A stretch of 64,000 nt of DNA from contig NZ_CP014167.1 of NCBI RefSeq assembly GCF_001685395.1, positions 2,361,501 through 2,425,500 on the forward strand. Direction: 5' to 3'. Under the pieces are notes generated by a model that worked only from the letters and a program-made list of their open reading frames with translations, did no database searches and was not told where the DNA came from. The first letter of the stretch is position 1. Each line of letters begins with the position of its first letter. The translations under genes were made by a program, and so were the position numbers. Below, one piece after another: positions 35,192 to 44,074 of this stretch. The stretch is from Paenibacillus yonginensis. GTDB taxonomy: Bacteria; Bacillota; Bacilli; Paenibacillales; Paenibacillaceae.

Positions 35192-36508
35192 TTGCCATTT
35201 TTTACTATTCCGAATAAGGGGTTTGAACAGGGCATGCTGCTGGAAAAATTATTACTTAACGTTCTTATCGTCTTATCTCCGATTCTTGTCTACACCGCGT
35301 TTGGCGACCGGATCAAAAAAGCTTTATCTCCGTTTTCCATCGGGCTGGTGCAAGGCGCCGCCTCCTCACTTTGTCTGATCTTCTCCTACGAGGCGCTTAA
35401 TCTGTATTGGGATTTGAGATATGTACCGCTTGTGATTACAACTGTTTATGCCGGTCCTGTAGCCGGTGTAATCAACTATCTTTTTATCTTGGGAACCCGG
35501 ACATACCTGAATGGCAACGCGCTGCACTTCGGTTATATCAGCATTACGTTGACCTTCCTCGGCACTTTATATTTATCCCGGTTCACCAAAAATCGCAGCG
35601 GCCGCGACAGGCTCAGGCGGGTCGTCCTGATTTCTGTCGTTCCTTCCCTGATTATGTTGATCATCATGCTCAGCTATACGTTAATTAACGATGTGAAGAG
35701 CCCAGCCCATTTTAATCCGTTTGTAGCCGTCTTGTTTTTTGGAGCGCTTGAAACGCTGGGAACCTGGCTCCCCGCCATGCTGCTTGAATTCAATAATGAA
35801 AGATCTTCAATGAAAGAAGAAATCCTTCGCGCTGAGAAACTTAAGACGCTGGGCGGAGTGGCCGCCTCGATGGCCCACGAAATCCGGAACCCGTTAACGG
35901 CGGTTCAGGGGTTCCTGCAGCTGATTCGGGCCAATAATTACGACCGCAAAACCCGGGATTATCTGCAGATTGCTCTCGATGAGCTGGAACGGGCAGAATC
36001 GGTCATAAACGATTATTTAAGTTTTTCGAAGCCTAAGCTGACCCATTTCGAAAGTTTTTGTCTCGTTGAGCTGATCCGTAATATAATTACGATGCTGACC
36101 CCGGTTTCGAGCTGCAAGGGCATTGAATTTCAATGCAGGTTCAAAGGCCCCCTGTACATCTATACCGACCGCGGACAATTGCAGCAGGCCCTTACAAACG
36201 TCATTAAAAACGCGGTAGAAGCCTCCTCAGAAAATTCCGTTGTGCAAATCAGCTTGTCCCTGCAAGGCAGCCAGGTCGAGCTCAAAATCATCGACAGCGG
36301 CAAAGGAATGACCAAAGAAGAAATCCAGCGAATCGGCACCTTGTTTTATACCACCAAAGAAAAAGGCACCGGGCTCGGCACCTCTGTCGCCGTCAGGATC
36401 ATTGAAGCGATGAAAGGCAATATTTTATACGAAAGTGAAAAAGGGAAAGGAACCGTCTGTATCATCTCTTTGCCGCTGGAGGCAGAGCAGCTTGCAAACA
36501 CCAACTGA
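35192..36508 (+). CDS. Membrane sensor histidine kinase (5TM LytS-like sensor, KinB-like)
   Basis: A 438-residue kinase with five or six transmembrane helices (residues about 20-195, resembling the 5TM-5TMR_LYT fold), then HisKA with phospho-His in MAHEIRNPLTAVQGFLQLI and HATPase_c (NVIKNAVEAS, DSGKGM, GTGLGTSVAVRI). Bacillus kinases with this layout feed the sporulation phosphorelay; this is an inference. No response regulator is adjacent. TTG at 35192 follows AAAGGA by six bases; ATG at 35234 is the alternative. Its 3' end overlaps a truncated DUF202 frame on the other strand. Confidence 0.88.
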   Translation: MPFFTIPNKGFEQGMLLEKLLLNVLIVLSPILVYTAFGDRIKKALSPFSIGLVQGAASSLCLIFSYEALNLYWDLRYVPLVITTVYAGPVAGVINYLFILGTRTYLNGNALHFGYISITLTFLGTLYLSRFTKNRSGRDRLRRVVLISVVPSLIMLIIMLSYTLINDVKSPAHFNPFVAVLFFGALETLGTWLPAMLLEFNNERSSMKEEILRAEKLKTLGGVAASMAHEIRNPLTAVQGFLQLIRANNYDRKTRDYLQIALDELERAESVINDYLSFSKPKLTHFESFCLVELIRNIITMLTPVSSCKGIEFQCRFKGPLYIYTDRGQLQQALTNVIKNAVEASSENSVVQISLSLQGSQVELKIIDSGKGMTKEEIQRIGTLFYTTKEKGTGLGTSVAVRIIEAMKGNILYESEKGKGTVCIISLPLEAEQLANTN

Positions 36509-36731
36509 CACGGCCTCCTAGCACATGACCGATGTGGGCGAACGAATCCGATTGAAACGCCAGGCCTGCCGTCAGAACCCCTAATCCAATCATGGCAATG
36601 CTTGTTCTCACCCAAGCCAGAAACGTGCGCTCGTTAGCCAAATGCTGTTGAATTGATTTCACATCCTCAACTTGTTCAGGCAACCCAAACGCCTCCAACA
36701 GGTATGATTTGATAATTTCAATTACCCGCAT
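36462..36731 (-). pseudogene. Truncated DUF202 (YidH) membrane protein fragment
   Basis: The frame contains the DUF202 signature NERTFLAWVRTSIAMIGLGVL and one hydrophobic helix, then reads out of the family (GRVSWCLQAALPP...) exactly where it enters the opposite-strand kinase. DUF202 proteins normally have about three helices and about 110 residues. There is no good ribosome site. I read it as a 3'-truncated remnant. Confidence 0.6.
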
Positions 36732-36767
36732 ATCATGCGCTGTTAAAGCTACGTCGATTGAAATATA

Positions 36768-36801
36768 GAACCAGTCCTGCGGACAAGCCGCCGACTGGTT
36801 C
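36768..36801 (-). terminator. Hairpin after the glucosaminidase gene
   Basis: GAACCAGTC/GACTGGTTC with inner GCGG/CCGC; minus-strand tail TATATTTC is only moderately T-rich. Confidence 0.6.
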
Positions 36802-36807
36802 CTGAAC

Positions 36808-37548
36808 TTATTTATTTTTTTCCCATTTTCGCAGAGCAGCAGCGGTATCAGCTTCAAGCAGCCCCAAATTTTTAAGCATTTGCAGCGCAATAAAGCTCGG
36901 AACGCTTTTATCGGTAATGGAACTGATCGCCTTTACCGCCAGCCCCGCCTCCGCCGCAGATACGGCCCAACCGGGAACCGGCTCTTTGCCGGACATGTTC
37001 AGCTTTTTCTCCATAGCAGCGAGACGGCGGTTCAGTTCCTCCAGCTTTTCGGCATCCGGATCCTGAACGTTCTGCGAAGCATTATCATAGGTCTTCAGAT
37101 GGTTGGCTGTTAGAATCTGAATCAGTTTGGCCGCATAATTGGGGTCGGAGGCATAACCGCATAAATAAAGGGCCTGACATTGCTCCTCAGGCGTTTGCGC
37201 CAGCCGAACCCTTTCATAGCGGGCACTTTGAAACAAAAGGTCCTGATCTTTATAGAAAGCATAGATGCTGGAATAAGCCCGCCAATTGGCGCTGACCGTC
37301 GTTTCAGTCCCGTTCACATATTCCCGGGTAGCCGTGCTGACGCTCGTTCCGTCCCAATAGGGAGTTGGCTTGCCTCCTCCTACTTTATAGCCGCCCAGAT
37401 TGTTCCAGTCCGGAATCACTCCCCCGGTTTCCAGCCAGCTTTGAGCCAGCCTGACCGAAGGGAAAATCGGGCTTCCTTCCTGTCTGACACGCTGTACAAC
37501 CGGCACCAGCAGCTCCAGAAATGCCTCGAAACGATATGTGGTCGCCAA
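36808..37548 (-). CDS. Glucosaminidase (FlgJ/LytG-type, phage-like)
   Basis: A 246-residue protein with a glucosaminidase domain (about residues 8-155; SWLETGG carries the catalytic Glu, then NNLGGYK and FLYKD-type YAFYKDQDLLF). A coiled-coil/C-terminal helical region follows (AEKLEELNRRLAAMEKKLN). No signal peptide is present, as in many phage endolysins; a role in cell-wall cleavage is expected. Start TTG at 37548 follows GGAGGTGACAGGA. It may be the remnant of a prophage lysis module; no holin was found adjacent. Confidence 0.8.
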   Translation of the reverse strand: MATTYRFEAFLELLVPVVQRVRQEGSPIFPSVRLAQSWLETGGVIPDWNNLGGYKVGGGKPTPYWDGTSVSTATREYVNGTETTVSANWRAYSSIYAFYKDQDLLFQSARYERVRLAQTPEEQCQALYLCGYASDPNYAAKLIQILTANHLKTYDNASQNVQDPDAEKLEELNRRLAAMEKKLNMSGKEPVPGWAVSAAEAGLAVKAISSITDKSVPSFIALQMLKNLGLLEADTAAALRKWEKNK

Positions 37549-37648
37549 ATCCTGTCACCTCCCTAGAACAGGTTATGAAGTTGCCTGCTAAGACGTTTGG
37601 ATTCTGGTGCAGAAGCTTGGAAATAGGGGATTTCAGACACACCAAAAA

Positions 37649-37670
37649 AGCCGGCGGATTTACGCCGGCT
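37649..37670. terminator. Terminator of the CDF transporter gene
   Basis: AGCCGGCG/CGCCGGCT stem; minus-strand tail TTTTTTGG, plus-strand tail CTTTTG. Confidence 0.85.
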
Positions 37671-37678
37671 CTTTTGCT

Positions 37679-38602
37679 TTACGTCTCATTTTCGTACCAA
37701 GGATTCAAATGCACCATCACTTCTTTAACCAAAGGATTGGCGTCCCTGATCGACTGCTTGATTTTTTTGGCGATATCGTGACCTTCCTGGATCGTGAGCT
37801 GACCCGGAATGCCGACCCGGACATCGACAATAATGTAATGACCGTGTTCTCTGGCCCGGATCCGGTCGATTCTTTTGACTTCAGGCACGGACTGGACAAG
37901 CTGCACAATGGGTTCCATTTGAGTGTCGTCAATATTTTTCTCCATCAACACATCCACGGATGTCCGCCCCATATGAATGGCCAGCTTCAAGACAAGGAAA
38001 GCAACCAGGATGCCGGCAATCGGATCGCCGTAGGTCAGAATCCGAATGTCATAATGATCGCCGATCATCGCCAGACCGATCCCGGCTACTGCCGCCAAAG
38101 AAGCATAAACGTCAGCCAGATGATCATAAGCGGTGGCGACCAGCCCGCTGCTGTTATTCCGTTTGCCAACTTTCATCGTGTAGAAATACAACCACAGCTT
38201 CCAAATCAGCGAGATAAAGGCGGCCAGCAGCACCAGCACACCGGCTTTATGCGGCGGCTCCGTCAAAGCCACCACCGAATGATAACCCATATAAAAGCCG
38301 GCCAGCACCAGGACAATAGCGATAATGCCTGCTCCGATAACTTCCGCTTTACCGTGTCCATACGGATGGTCTTCGTCCGGGGGCCGCTTGGAAATTACCA
38401 TGGAGACAAGAGCTGCTGCCGTGGCAAACACATCCCCCGCATTATGTACACCATCCGCAATCAGAACCTGGCTGCCGAATATAAGGCCAACGGCCAGCTT
38501 CATCACCGTCAATACGATGTTGCTAACCAGACTGATCCAAATGGCAAAAGATGATTGTTTCTCCGCTGCTGCATTCGCCGACTCCAAAATGTCTTCCCCC
38601 AA
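37679..38602 (-). CDS. Cation diffusion facilitator (CDF) metal efflux transporter
   Basis: A 307-residue protein with six transmembrane helices and a cytosolic C-terminal domain. The metal-site motifs are ADGVHNAGD in helix 2 and DEDHPYGHGKAE after it, typical of CDF exporters of Zn, Mn, Fe or Co/Ni. HNAGD replaces the more common HSLSD. The exact metal is not decided by sequence here. Own terminator; no regulator next to it. Confidence 0.9.
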   Translation of the reverse strand: MGEDILESANAAAEKQSSFAIWISLVSNIVLTVMKLAVGLIFGSQVLIADGVHNAGDVFATAAALVSMVISKRPPDEDHPYGHGKAEVIGAGIIAIVLVLAGFYMGYHSVVALTEPPHKAGVLVLLAAFISLIWKLWLYFYTMKVGKRNNSSGLVATAYDHLADVYASLAAVAGIGLAMIGDHYDIRILTYGDPIAGILVAFLVLKLAIHMGRTSVDVLMEKNIDDTQMEPIVQLVQSVPEVKRIDRIRAREHGHYIIVDVRVGIPGQLTIQEGHDIAKKIKQSIRDANPLVKEVMVHLNPWYENET

Positions 38603-38866
38603 CCTTTACTTTATTTCCATTATAACCAAAACCTAACGATTTCTTCGAAAAGGCACCGTGTCATTATATAAAACATCTTTTATGTAAGTCCAGAGAAAAA
38701 GAATTGCCCCGATCTGGATTTATTGGACGCTCGCAAGAGCGTTTGTAAAAGTTAACTTTGTGGCTAAGAGGCAAGAATGCCCGCAATTCTTCTCACGCGT
38801 TTGTATTTCTTCCAGCTGCTCTGCTAATATAAACACTATGGTTACTTCATGCCAAAGGAGCGTTGA

Positions 38867-38980
38867 ATGATGAGGGGCAACAAGTTTGTTATCGGGCTGA
38901 TCATCGGCATCGTGCTGTTGATTGCCTTGTTCTTCACTGGATTTATGCTTTTATATTTTAACGTTTTTAAACAGAGTTAA
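38867..38980 (+). CDS. Small membrane protein (37 residues)
   Basis: AAAGGAG seven bases before ATGATG; MMRGNKFVIGLIIGIVLLIA plus LFFTGFMLLYF is one long hydrophobic helix. A clear terminator follows 10 bases later, so this is a complete tiny transcription unit. Family unknown. Confidence 0.65.
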   Translation: MMRGNKFVIGLIIGIVLLIALFFTGFMLLYFNVFKQS

Positions 38981-38989
38981 GAGAAAAAT

Positions 38990-39010
38990 GCTGCGCTAGC
39001 AGCCTTTTTT
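38990..39010 (+). terminator. Terminator of the 37-residue gene
   Basis: GCTGC/GCAGC stem, loop GCTA, then six T. Confidence 0.8.
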
Positions 39011-39157
39011 ATTTCTGCTGTACTCCCCCCCAAATCACCTTCCCTATCCCCCCTTTATGTCTCCAACCGGCATCGCCAAACATACCTTATCTTAAAGACT
39101 GAAATCTTCCGGCCAATCGAATTCGCTTGAATCGGGGATTGTTAAGGGAGGCGTTCC

Positions 39158-39253
39158 ATGAAGGCTGTCACCTGGAATCTTGTTGTTCTTGCTCTGCTGC
39201 TGTCCTCTTCAGGATTTATAAGAACCCAAATGAAGGCCAGAAAAAAACGGTAG
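39158..39253 (+). CDS. Small membrane protein (31 residues)
   Basis: AAGGGAGGCG precedes ATG at 39158. One hydrophobic helix (NLVVLALLLSSSGFI) and a strongly basic tail (MKARKKR). No family recognised. Confidence 0.5.
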   Translation: MKAVTWNLVVLALLLSSSGFIRTQMKARKKR

Positions 39254-39430
39254 CTGGTTCTCTCGGCACAGCTCTATACTCCATTAACGGAAACCACTAC
39301 TCTATTCTGCAGAGGATTTGGAATTGTTGCAGGCCTCGTTGTGTGATTTGCGGGCATTTTCTCATAGTAGTAAGAAATTAAACGATTGCAGCCATGATGG
39401 CAGAATCTCCGAATACCCGCAGAGATGGTA

Positions 39431-39472
39431 AAAATAAAAGGCCGCCTTGAAAGCAAGGCAGCCTTTTATTTT
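39431..39472. terminator. Terminator after the MurG paralogue
   Basis: AAAATAAAAGGC/GCCTTTTATTTT plus GCCTTG/CAAGGC form a long stem with flanking T-runs on both strands. Confidence 0.85.
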
Positions 39473-39506
39473 TAACTTTGTCGTATATTCTGCGGCAAGA
39501 ACTAAT

Positions 39507-40586
39507 CTATGGACTCCCCGCTTTACTGATAAGCTCCAATATTTGTTCGGCCGCATGTCCGGTATCGATGGCCCGCATGTTGTCCTCATAGAAACTCCGA
39601 TTGTTATAGACCTTTTCAACGGATCTCAAAAAGGCAGGCACGTTCATTTTCTCTTCCAGAAGCAGTTCGGCATATCCTTTGTTCCAAAAATGCTGGGCGT
39701 TTCGAATTTGTCCCATACGCGAACCGCCGCTGGAGTGGGGAATCAGCAGCATCGGCTTGTGCAGCGATAGACATTCATGAATGGCGCCGGACCCTGCCCG
39801 CGAAACAATAACATCCGACATGGCCAGGATATCGGCCAATTCCTGCTGAACAAACTCAAACTGCTTATAACCTTCGTAATAACTGTAGGACAGGTCCATC
39901 TTTCCTTTGCCGCAAATATGAACCACCTGAAAACGTTCAAGCAATCCCGGAAGCGCGGCCCTTGTCAGACGGTTGATCCGCTCCGCCCCCTGGCTGCCCC
40001 CCATCACCAGGAGCACGGGTTGTTCAGCGGTAAAGCCGCACAAATCAAGTCCGCGTTCCCGGGTGCCCTTGTTCAGGTCCTCCCTGACGACTGGTCCGAT
40101 AAATTTCATTTTAGCTGCGGCACGTTTGTTATCTATCTTCGTTTCCTCAAAGGTAGTACAAAACGTTTGGGCATATCGGACGGAAATTCGGTTCGCCAAA
40201 CCCGGATGCAGATCAGGCTCAAGAATCAGTGCGGGGATATTCCGCCAGCCAGCCCCGATCACGACCGGTACGGATACGAAACCTCCGAGTGAAAAAACAA
40301 CCCCCGGCTTAATCCGAAACAGCAGTCCGTAAGCTTGAAAAATACCTAAGATCAATCTGAATATATCGGTCAGATTCTGCCAAGACCAATACCTGCGGAG
40401 CTTGCCTGTAGCGACGGCATGATAGCGGACCTGCTCCAGCTCGCCGACAAGCCTGCGTTCTATTCCGTTTTTTGAACCGATATAATGAATCTCCCAGCCC
40501 TCCTGCAGCAGTTTGGATATCAGCACCAGATTGGCGGTAACATGACCGGCAGAGCCGCCCCCCGTAAAAACAACGACCTGCTTCAT
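39507..40586 (-). CDS. MurG-family UDP-GlcNAc glycosyltransferase (paralogue)
   Basis: A 359-residue GT28 protein with the N-terminal GGGSAGHVTAN loop (canonical MurG has GGTGGH) and the donor-binding MGGSQGAERIN plus the SRAGSGAIHECL helix. It lies outside the dcw cluster, next to a sugar dehydratase, so I infer a second MurG-like enzyme for another lipid-linked glycan rather than the housekeeping enzyme. Its start overlaps the preceding gene (ATGA-type). The role is inferred. Confidence 0.85.
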   Translation of the reverse strand: MKQVVVFTGGGSAGHVTANLVLISKLLQEGWEIHYIGSKNGIERRLVGELEQVRYHAVATGKLRRYWSWQNLTDIFRLILGIFQAYGLLFRIKPGVVFSLGGFVSVPVVIGAGWRNIPALILEPDLHPGLANRISVRYAQTFCTTFEETKIDNKRAAAKMKFIGPVVREDLNKGTRERGLDLCGFTAEQPVLLVMGGSQGAERINRLTRAALPGLLERFQVVHICGKGKMDLSYSYYEGYKQFEFVQQELADILAMSDVIVSRAGSGAIHECLSLHKPMLLIPHSSGGSRMGQIRNAQHFWNKGYAELLLEEKMNVPAFLRSVEKVYNNRSFYEDNMRAIDTGHAAEQILELISKAGSP

Positions 40587-41560
40587 TCGAGAAAACCGCC
40601 TTCGCTCAGCATCGATTCTATTTCCGTTTTGGAGATTGTAAACAACTCTGAAGAATAAGCATGTGCGCTGCTGCCGCCCTCTGTCAGCTTGTCCTCCGTT
40701 TGATCGCTATTTGTAACACTCTGCTTGAGCACCAAAAAATCGCCTTGGTCAATTACATAACCGCGGTCCTTATCGGAGATTAACACTTCGTGAAGCCGTT
40801 CGCCGGGGCGGATGCCGATATAACGGATTCCAGCAGCCGGATTCCCGGCATGCTCCACGAGAACCTCAGCCAGATCGGTGATTTGGCACGCCGGCGATTT
40901 CGCGACAAAAATTTCGCCGCCCTCCATTTGCTCGGCGGCCGTCAGCAAAAGCTTTACGGCTTTGTTTACCGTAAGGAAAAAGCGGGTCATTCGTGCATCG
41001 GTAATACTTAGCGGCAGACCTTCTTTAAGCTGCTGCTGGAATAACGGAAGAACGCTGCCCTGCGACCCCAAAATGTTGCCGCTTCTCAGGCAGACAAACC
41101 GGGTGTCTGTATACTCATTGGCGTGTAAAATCAGCTTTTCTGCAACCGCTTTGGTCATCCCATAGGTATTGGAGGGATTGGCGGCTTTATCCGTCGATAG
41201 GTAAATCACCTTTTGCACGCCTTGCCCGGCGGCGGCTTCAATCACATTTTATGTTCCATAAATATTGGTCTTAAGCGCGCAATCAGGCTGTTCTTCACAA
41301 ACCGGCACGTGTTTGAGGGCCTCCAATTGAAACACATAGTCAACCTCCTTGCAGGCCGTTTCAAGCTCCCATTTGTCTCTGATATCGCCTATGATGAAGG
41401 TTAACCGGGGATCATGAATCGTCTGCTTCATTTGCGCCTGCAGGGATTCGTTTCGTGAAAAGATGCGGATTTCTTTGGGCGACAGCTTCAGCAGCTGCCG
41501 GACTAATTCCTTCCCCCATGAACCTGTCCCGCCTGTGATCAAAATGGTTTTGTTGTTCAT
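40583..41560 (-). pseudogene. UDP-sugar 4,6-dehydratase (PseB/CapD-like) with a nonsense codon
   Basis: The two halves are in one frame: 41249-41560 (Rossmann GGTGSWGKEL, then TNIYGT) and 40583-41245 (VIEAAAGQG..., STDKAANPSNTYGMTK with the catalytic Tyr-Lys pair, RPGERLHE). They are separated by TAA at 41249-41251, where relatives read TNIYGTQNVIEAA; a CAA-to-TAA change explains it. The intact enzyme would be 325 residues and would make 4-keto-6-deoxy or 5-epimeric sugars for a glycan. The distal half could be made by GTG restart at 41245, but no ribosome site is seen. Overlaps the downstream murG-like gene. Confidence 0.8.
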
Positions 41561-41739
41561 TGTTCCATCTCCATTAACTTAGTAACTGTGTCGCTTCCAA
41601 GCTTAGGACATGTCTGTTACACCATTGTGACGTTTATCGATAGGATTATTTTTCGTGAAAAGGGGAATCTTAGGGGATGCGAAAGCGATTTGACTGATTT
41701 CCACACAAAACCATGTTGAAGAAAGGCTGACAAGAACCT

Positions 41740-41904
41740 ATGAAATGGGTTTATTTTAATCGATTGTATTCTTCAAAATTCCAGGCGGGCTGTTTGGCAA
41801 GACGACTAGAGCACGACGGCTGGGTGTACGGTTTCCGTGAAATGCGCGAAATTGAAGTGTTCCGGTCTAAAAAGGGCCGATACGGCGTAAGGTTCCTGCC
41901 CTAA
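41740..41904 (+). CDS. Small basic protein (54 residues)
   Basis: MKWVYFNRLYSSKFQAGCLA..., basic and aromatic, no hydrophobic helix; ends RYGVRFLP. AAAGG lies about 15 bases upstream of ATG. I do not recognise the family. It sits just upstream of the tRNA promoter. Confidence 0.5.
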   Translation: MKWVYFNRLYSSKFQAGCLARRLEHDGWVYGFREMREIEVFRSKKGRYGVRFLP

Positions 41905-41913
41905 ACTTAAGGC

Positions 41914-41943
41914 TTGACGCCCTGGCAAAAGATCGGGTATATT
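41914..41943 (+). promoter_or_regulatory. Promoter of the tRNA-fMet/tRNA-Ile2 unit
   Basis: TTGACG (41914-41919), 18-bp spacer, TATATT (41938-41943), about 23 bases before the first tRNA. Confidence 0.75.
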
Positions 41944-41965
41944 AATATATGTCGCTATTTACTGA

Positions 41966-42039
<74 letters not shown>

Positions 42040-42052
42040 TACTTTTACATAG

Positions 42053-42126
42053 GGGCCCTTAGCTCAGTTGGTTAGAGCGGTCGGCTCATAACCGATTGGT
42101 CACAGGTTCGAGTCCTGTAGGGCCCA
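42053..42126 (+). tRNA. tRNA with CAU anticodon, probably Ile2 (lysidine)
   Basis: A 74-base tRNA; acceptor GGGCCCT/AGGGCCC, discriminator A. Anticodon loop CTCATAA. The overall sequence resembles bacterial Ile2 (CTTAGCTCAGT..., ACCGATTGGTC) more than elongator Met, so TilS would convert the C34 to lysidine. CCA not encoded. Confidence 0.85.
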
Positions 42127-42136
42127 TTGCGACTGA

Positions 42137-42161
42137 AACCTTTGCTTAGGCAAAGGTTTTT
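42137..42161 (+). terminator. Terminator of the tRNA unit
   Basis: AACCTTTGC/GCAAAGGTT stem with loop TTAG and a T-rich tail. Confidence 0.85.
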
Positions 42162-42235
42162 TGGTTTATTTATCCCCGCACCCTCTGGAACCTTTTGTAA
42201 AATAAAGCGTATAATCCTTTAAGGGGCTGGTTGAA

Positions 42236-42463
42236 ATGATAGGTATGGCTATTTTTTATATGATTCTAGGCGTTATTATTCTCGGGCTCGGAATCTTGAT
42301 GATTGTTAAACCTGCATTAGGCTGGTACCAGCAGCAGTGGAAGTTCGAGGAAGACCTTTCAGAACCAAGCGATATGTATATTTCGTTAAGGAAACTTTTA
42401 GGCATCATCATCCTTTTTGTCGGGCTGATCTTTATAGCCGGGGGCATTATGAACTGCTTTTGA
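42236..42463 (+). CDS. Small two-helix membrane protein (DUF6199-like)
   Basis: A 75-residue protein: helix about 4-24, a soluble WYQQQWKFEEDLSEPSDMY loop, helix about 52-72. The pattern resembles the DUF6199 family, which I name with moderate certainty only. AAGGGGCTGGTTGAA precedes the ATG. Function unknown. Confidence 0.7.
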   Translation: MIGMAIFYMILGVIILGLGILMIVKPALGWYQQQWKFEEDLSEPSDMYISLRKLLGIIILFVGLIFIAGGIMNCF

Positions 42464-42471
42464 ATATGGAA

Positions 42472-42505
42472 ACAGCCGCCAGGTTCATAAGACCTTGGCG
42501 GCTGT
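42472..42505. terminator. Bidirectional terminator between the small protein and the SBP gene
   Basis: ACAGCCGCCAGGT/ACCTTGGCGGCTGT (one bulge) between convergent genes; plus-strand tail TGCTATTTTTAT. Confidence 0.75.
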
Positions 42506-42532
42506 TGCTATTTTTATAACCTTGGTACGATT

Positions 42533-44074
42533 TTAACCTTTGACTCCGGCTGCTGCTCCGTTATCCTGCGGTACAAACGGTGTACCGTCTTCCTGGAACA
42601 TCGTTTTCGGATTGTTTTTGATCGCCTGCAGCATCGTGTTGCCTTTCTGCTGCCATTCTTTTAACGCTTCAGCTGGCGTCTTTTTGTTATCCAGCACCTC
42701 TTTGAAATACTTTTGTCCAATCGAAGTGACGGAGGACAGACCCGGCTTCTCGGCATAAAGCTTATCATCCGAATTGTTTGTCGGGGAAACCGGCTTCAGG
42801 GCATAGAACGCCTGCACATTGTAATCGAGCCCATCCTTTGGTTTAATGTAGGATTTGCGCGCTACCATTTCGTAAGAGCTTCGGGATTTGATCTTCGCCC
42901 ACTCTTCACTGTTTTGGAATTTCACGAAATCCCAAGCCGTATCGGCGTTTGGCGCACTACTGTTAATCGCAAAGGCATTGCTCAGATAAGCATTGCCCCC
43001 AACGCCCGGTTTCTCGGGATGTGTAGGCATGGTAGCCACGTCCCAATCGATAGCTTTAAAATTTTTGATCTTCGAGGCATTGTTATTGGCATCGGTCACG
43101 TCATTCACATAACTGTTATAGCCAACCACCATCGCAACCTTGCCGGATAGGAACAAATCTTGACTCAAAGGACCCGTCGCAACAGCACCGCCTTGATTCA
43201 TTCCATTCATCATCTCATTGCCGTCAGGAATTACCTTATCCATATACAGCTTGCTCATTGTGCTCCAAATCTTCTCCCATTGCGGGGTATCCACGGTCAT
43301 CGTTTCGGCTTTGTCATCAAAGTAACGAAGCTGCAGCGAATTCGTGTAGTTCTGAATATCCCAATAAGGATCGGAACCCATATAAGTGCTGAAGGACAAT
43401 CCATACACCCGGTTTTTGCCTTCTCCCTTGCTGACCCGGCGGGCCAGATCAAACACTTCGTCCCAGGTCATGCCGTCATGCGGCGGTTCTACCCCAGCTT
43501 CTTGGAACAGATTTTTATTATAGAATAGAGCGGATGAACTAAAGGTCGGAGCCAAGGCATACAAATTGCCTTCGCCAATATCTTTCAGCCCATCAATAAC
43601 AGTTGGCACAAAATCCGATGTATCGAATTTGTCTTCCTGAATCAGCGGATCAAGCTGCTTAAGCATATTTTCCTGCACGAGCTGCTTCAGGGTGCCCGTA
43701 TCGGCCACAACGACATCAACGGGATTGCTGCCGGTCATGATTTTTTTCATGCTTTCCAGCACATCGGGCTGTTCGATCTGCTGTGAACCGTCGTTGTAAC
43801 GGTAAATGCTCTGGTCGATGGCCGGAACAATTTCAATATCGACATTGCCGTGCGTCAGTTCATAAGCATCCGTATACTGCTGCCGGAAATACGTATCGTC
43901 GTACCCGCCGTACAGCATGCCTACGCGAAGCACTTTTTTTTCATTATCCGAAGCTTTGGAACCACTGCAGCCGGATAAGACGGAGAAGGCCAGCGCAAGA
44001 ACCAACCCTGCACCCGCCAGCTTCCTGACCGTTTTGCCGTTAAAGCCGAATTTGGCTTGAATCCGCTTGTTCAT
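42533..44074 (-). CDS. Family 1 solute-binding lipoprotein at the end of an ABC operon
   Basis: A 513-residue protein with a signal peptide and lipobox LSGC, then a family 1 extracellular binding fold (VDVVVADTGTLKQLV, SSALFYNKNLFQEAGVEPP, GLSFSTYMGSDP, AFAINSSAPNADTAWDFV). These normally bind sugars. Its ATG overlaps the stop of the ATPase gene (44071-44074), so it is clearly part of the efflux-like operon, an unusual pairing because FtsX-type ABC systems do not use family 1 binding proteins for uptake. Ligand unknown. Confidence 0.9.
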   Translation of the reverse strand: MNKRIQAKFGFNGKTVRKLAGAGLVLALAFSVLSGCSGSKASDNEKKVLRVGMLYGGYDDTYFRQQYTDAYELTHGNVDIEIVPAIDQSIYRYNDGSQQIEQPDVLESMKKIMTGSNPVDVVVADTGTLKQLVQENMLKQLDPLIQEDKFDTSDFVPTVIDGLKDIGEGNLYALAPTFSSSALFYNKNLFQEAGVEPPHDGMTWDEVFDLARRVSKGEGKNRVYGLSFSTYMGSDPYWDIQNYTNSLQLRYFDDKAETMTVDTPQWEKIWSTMSKLYMDKVIPDGNEMMNGMNQGGAVATGPLSQDLFLSGKVAMVVGYNSYVNDVTDANNNASKIKNFKAIDWDVATMPTHPEKPGVGGNAYLSNAFAINSSAPNADTAWDFVKFQNSEEWAKIKSRSSYEMVARKSYIKPKDGLDYNVQAFYALKPVSPTNNSDDKLYAEKPGLSSVTSIGQKYFKEVLDNKKTPAEALKEWQQKGNTMLQAIKNNPKTMFQEDGTPFVPQDNGAAAGVKG

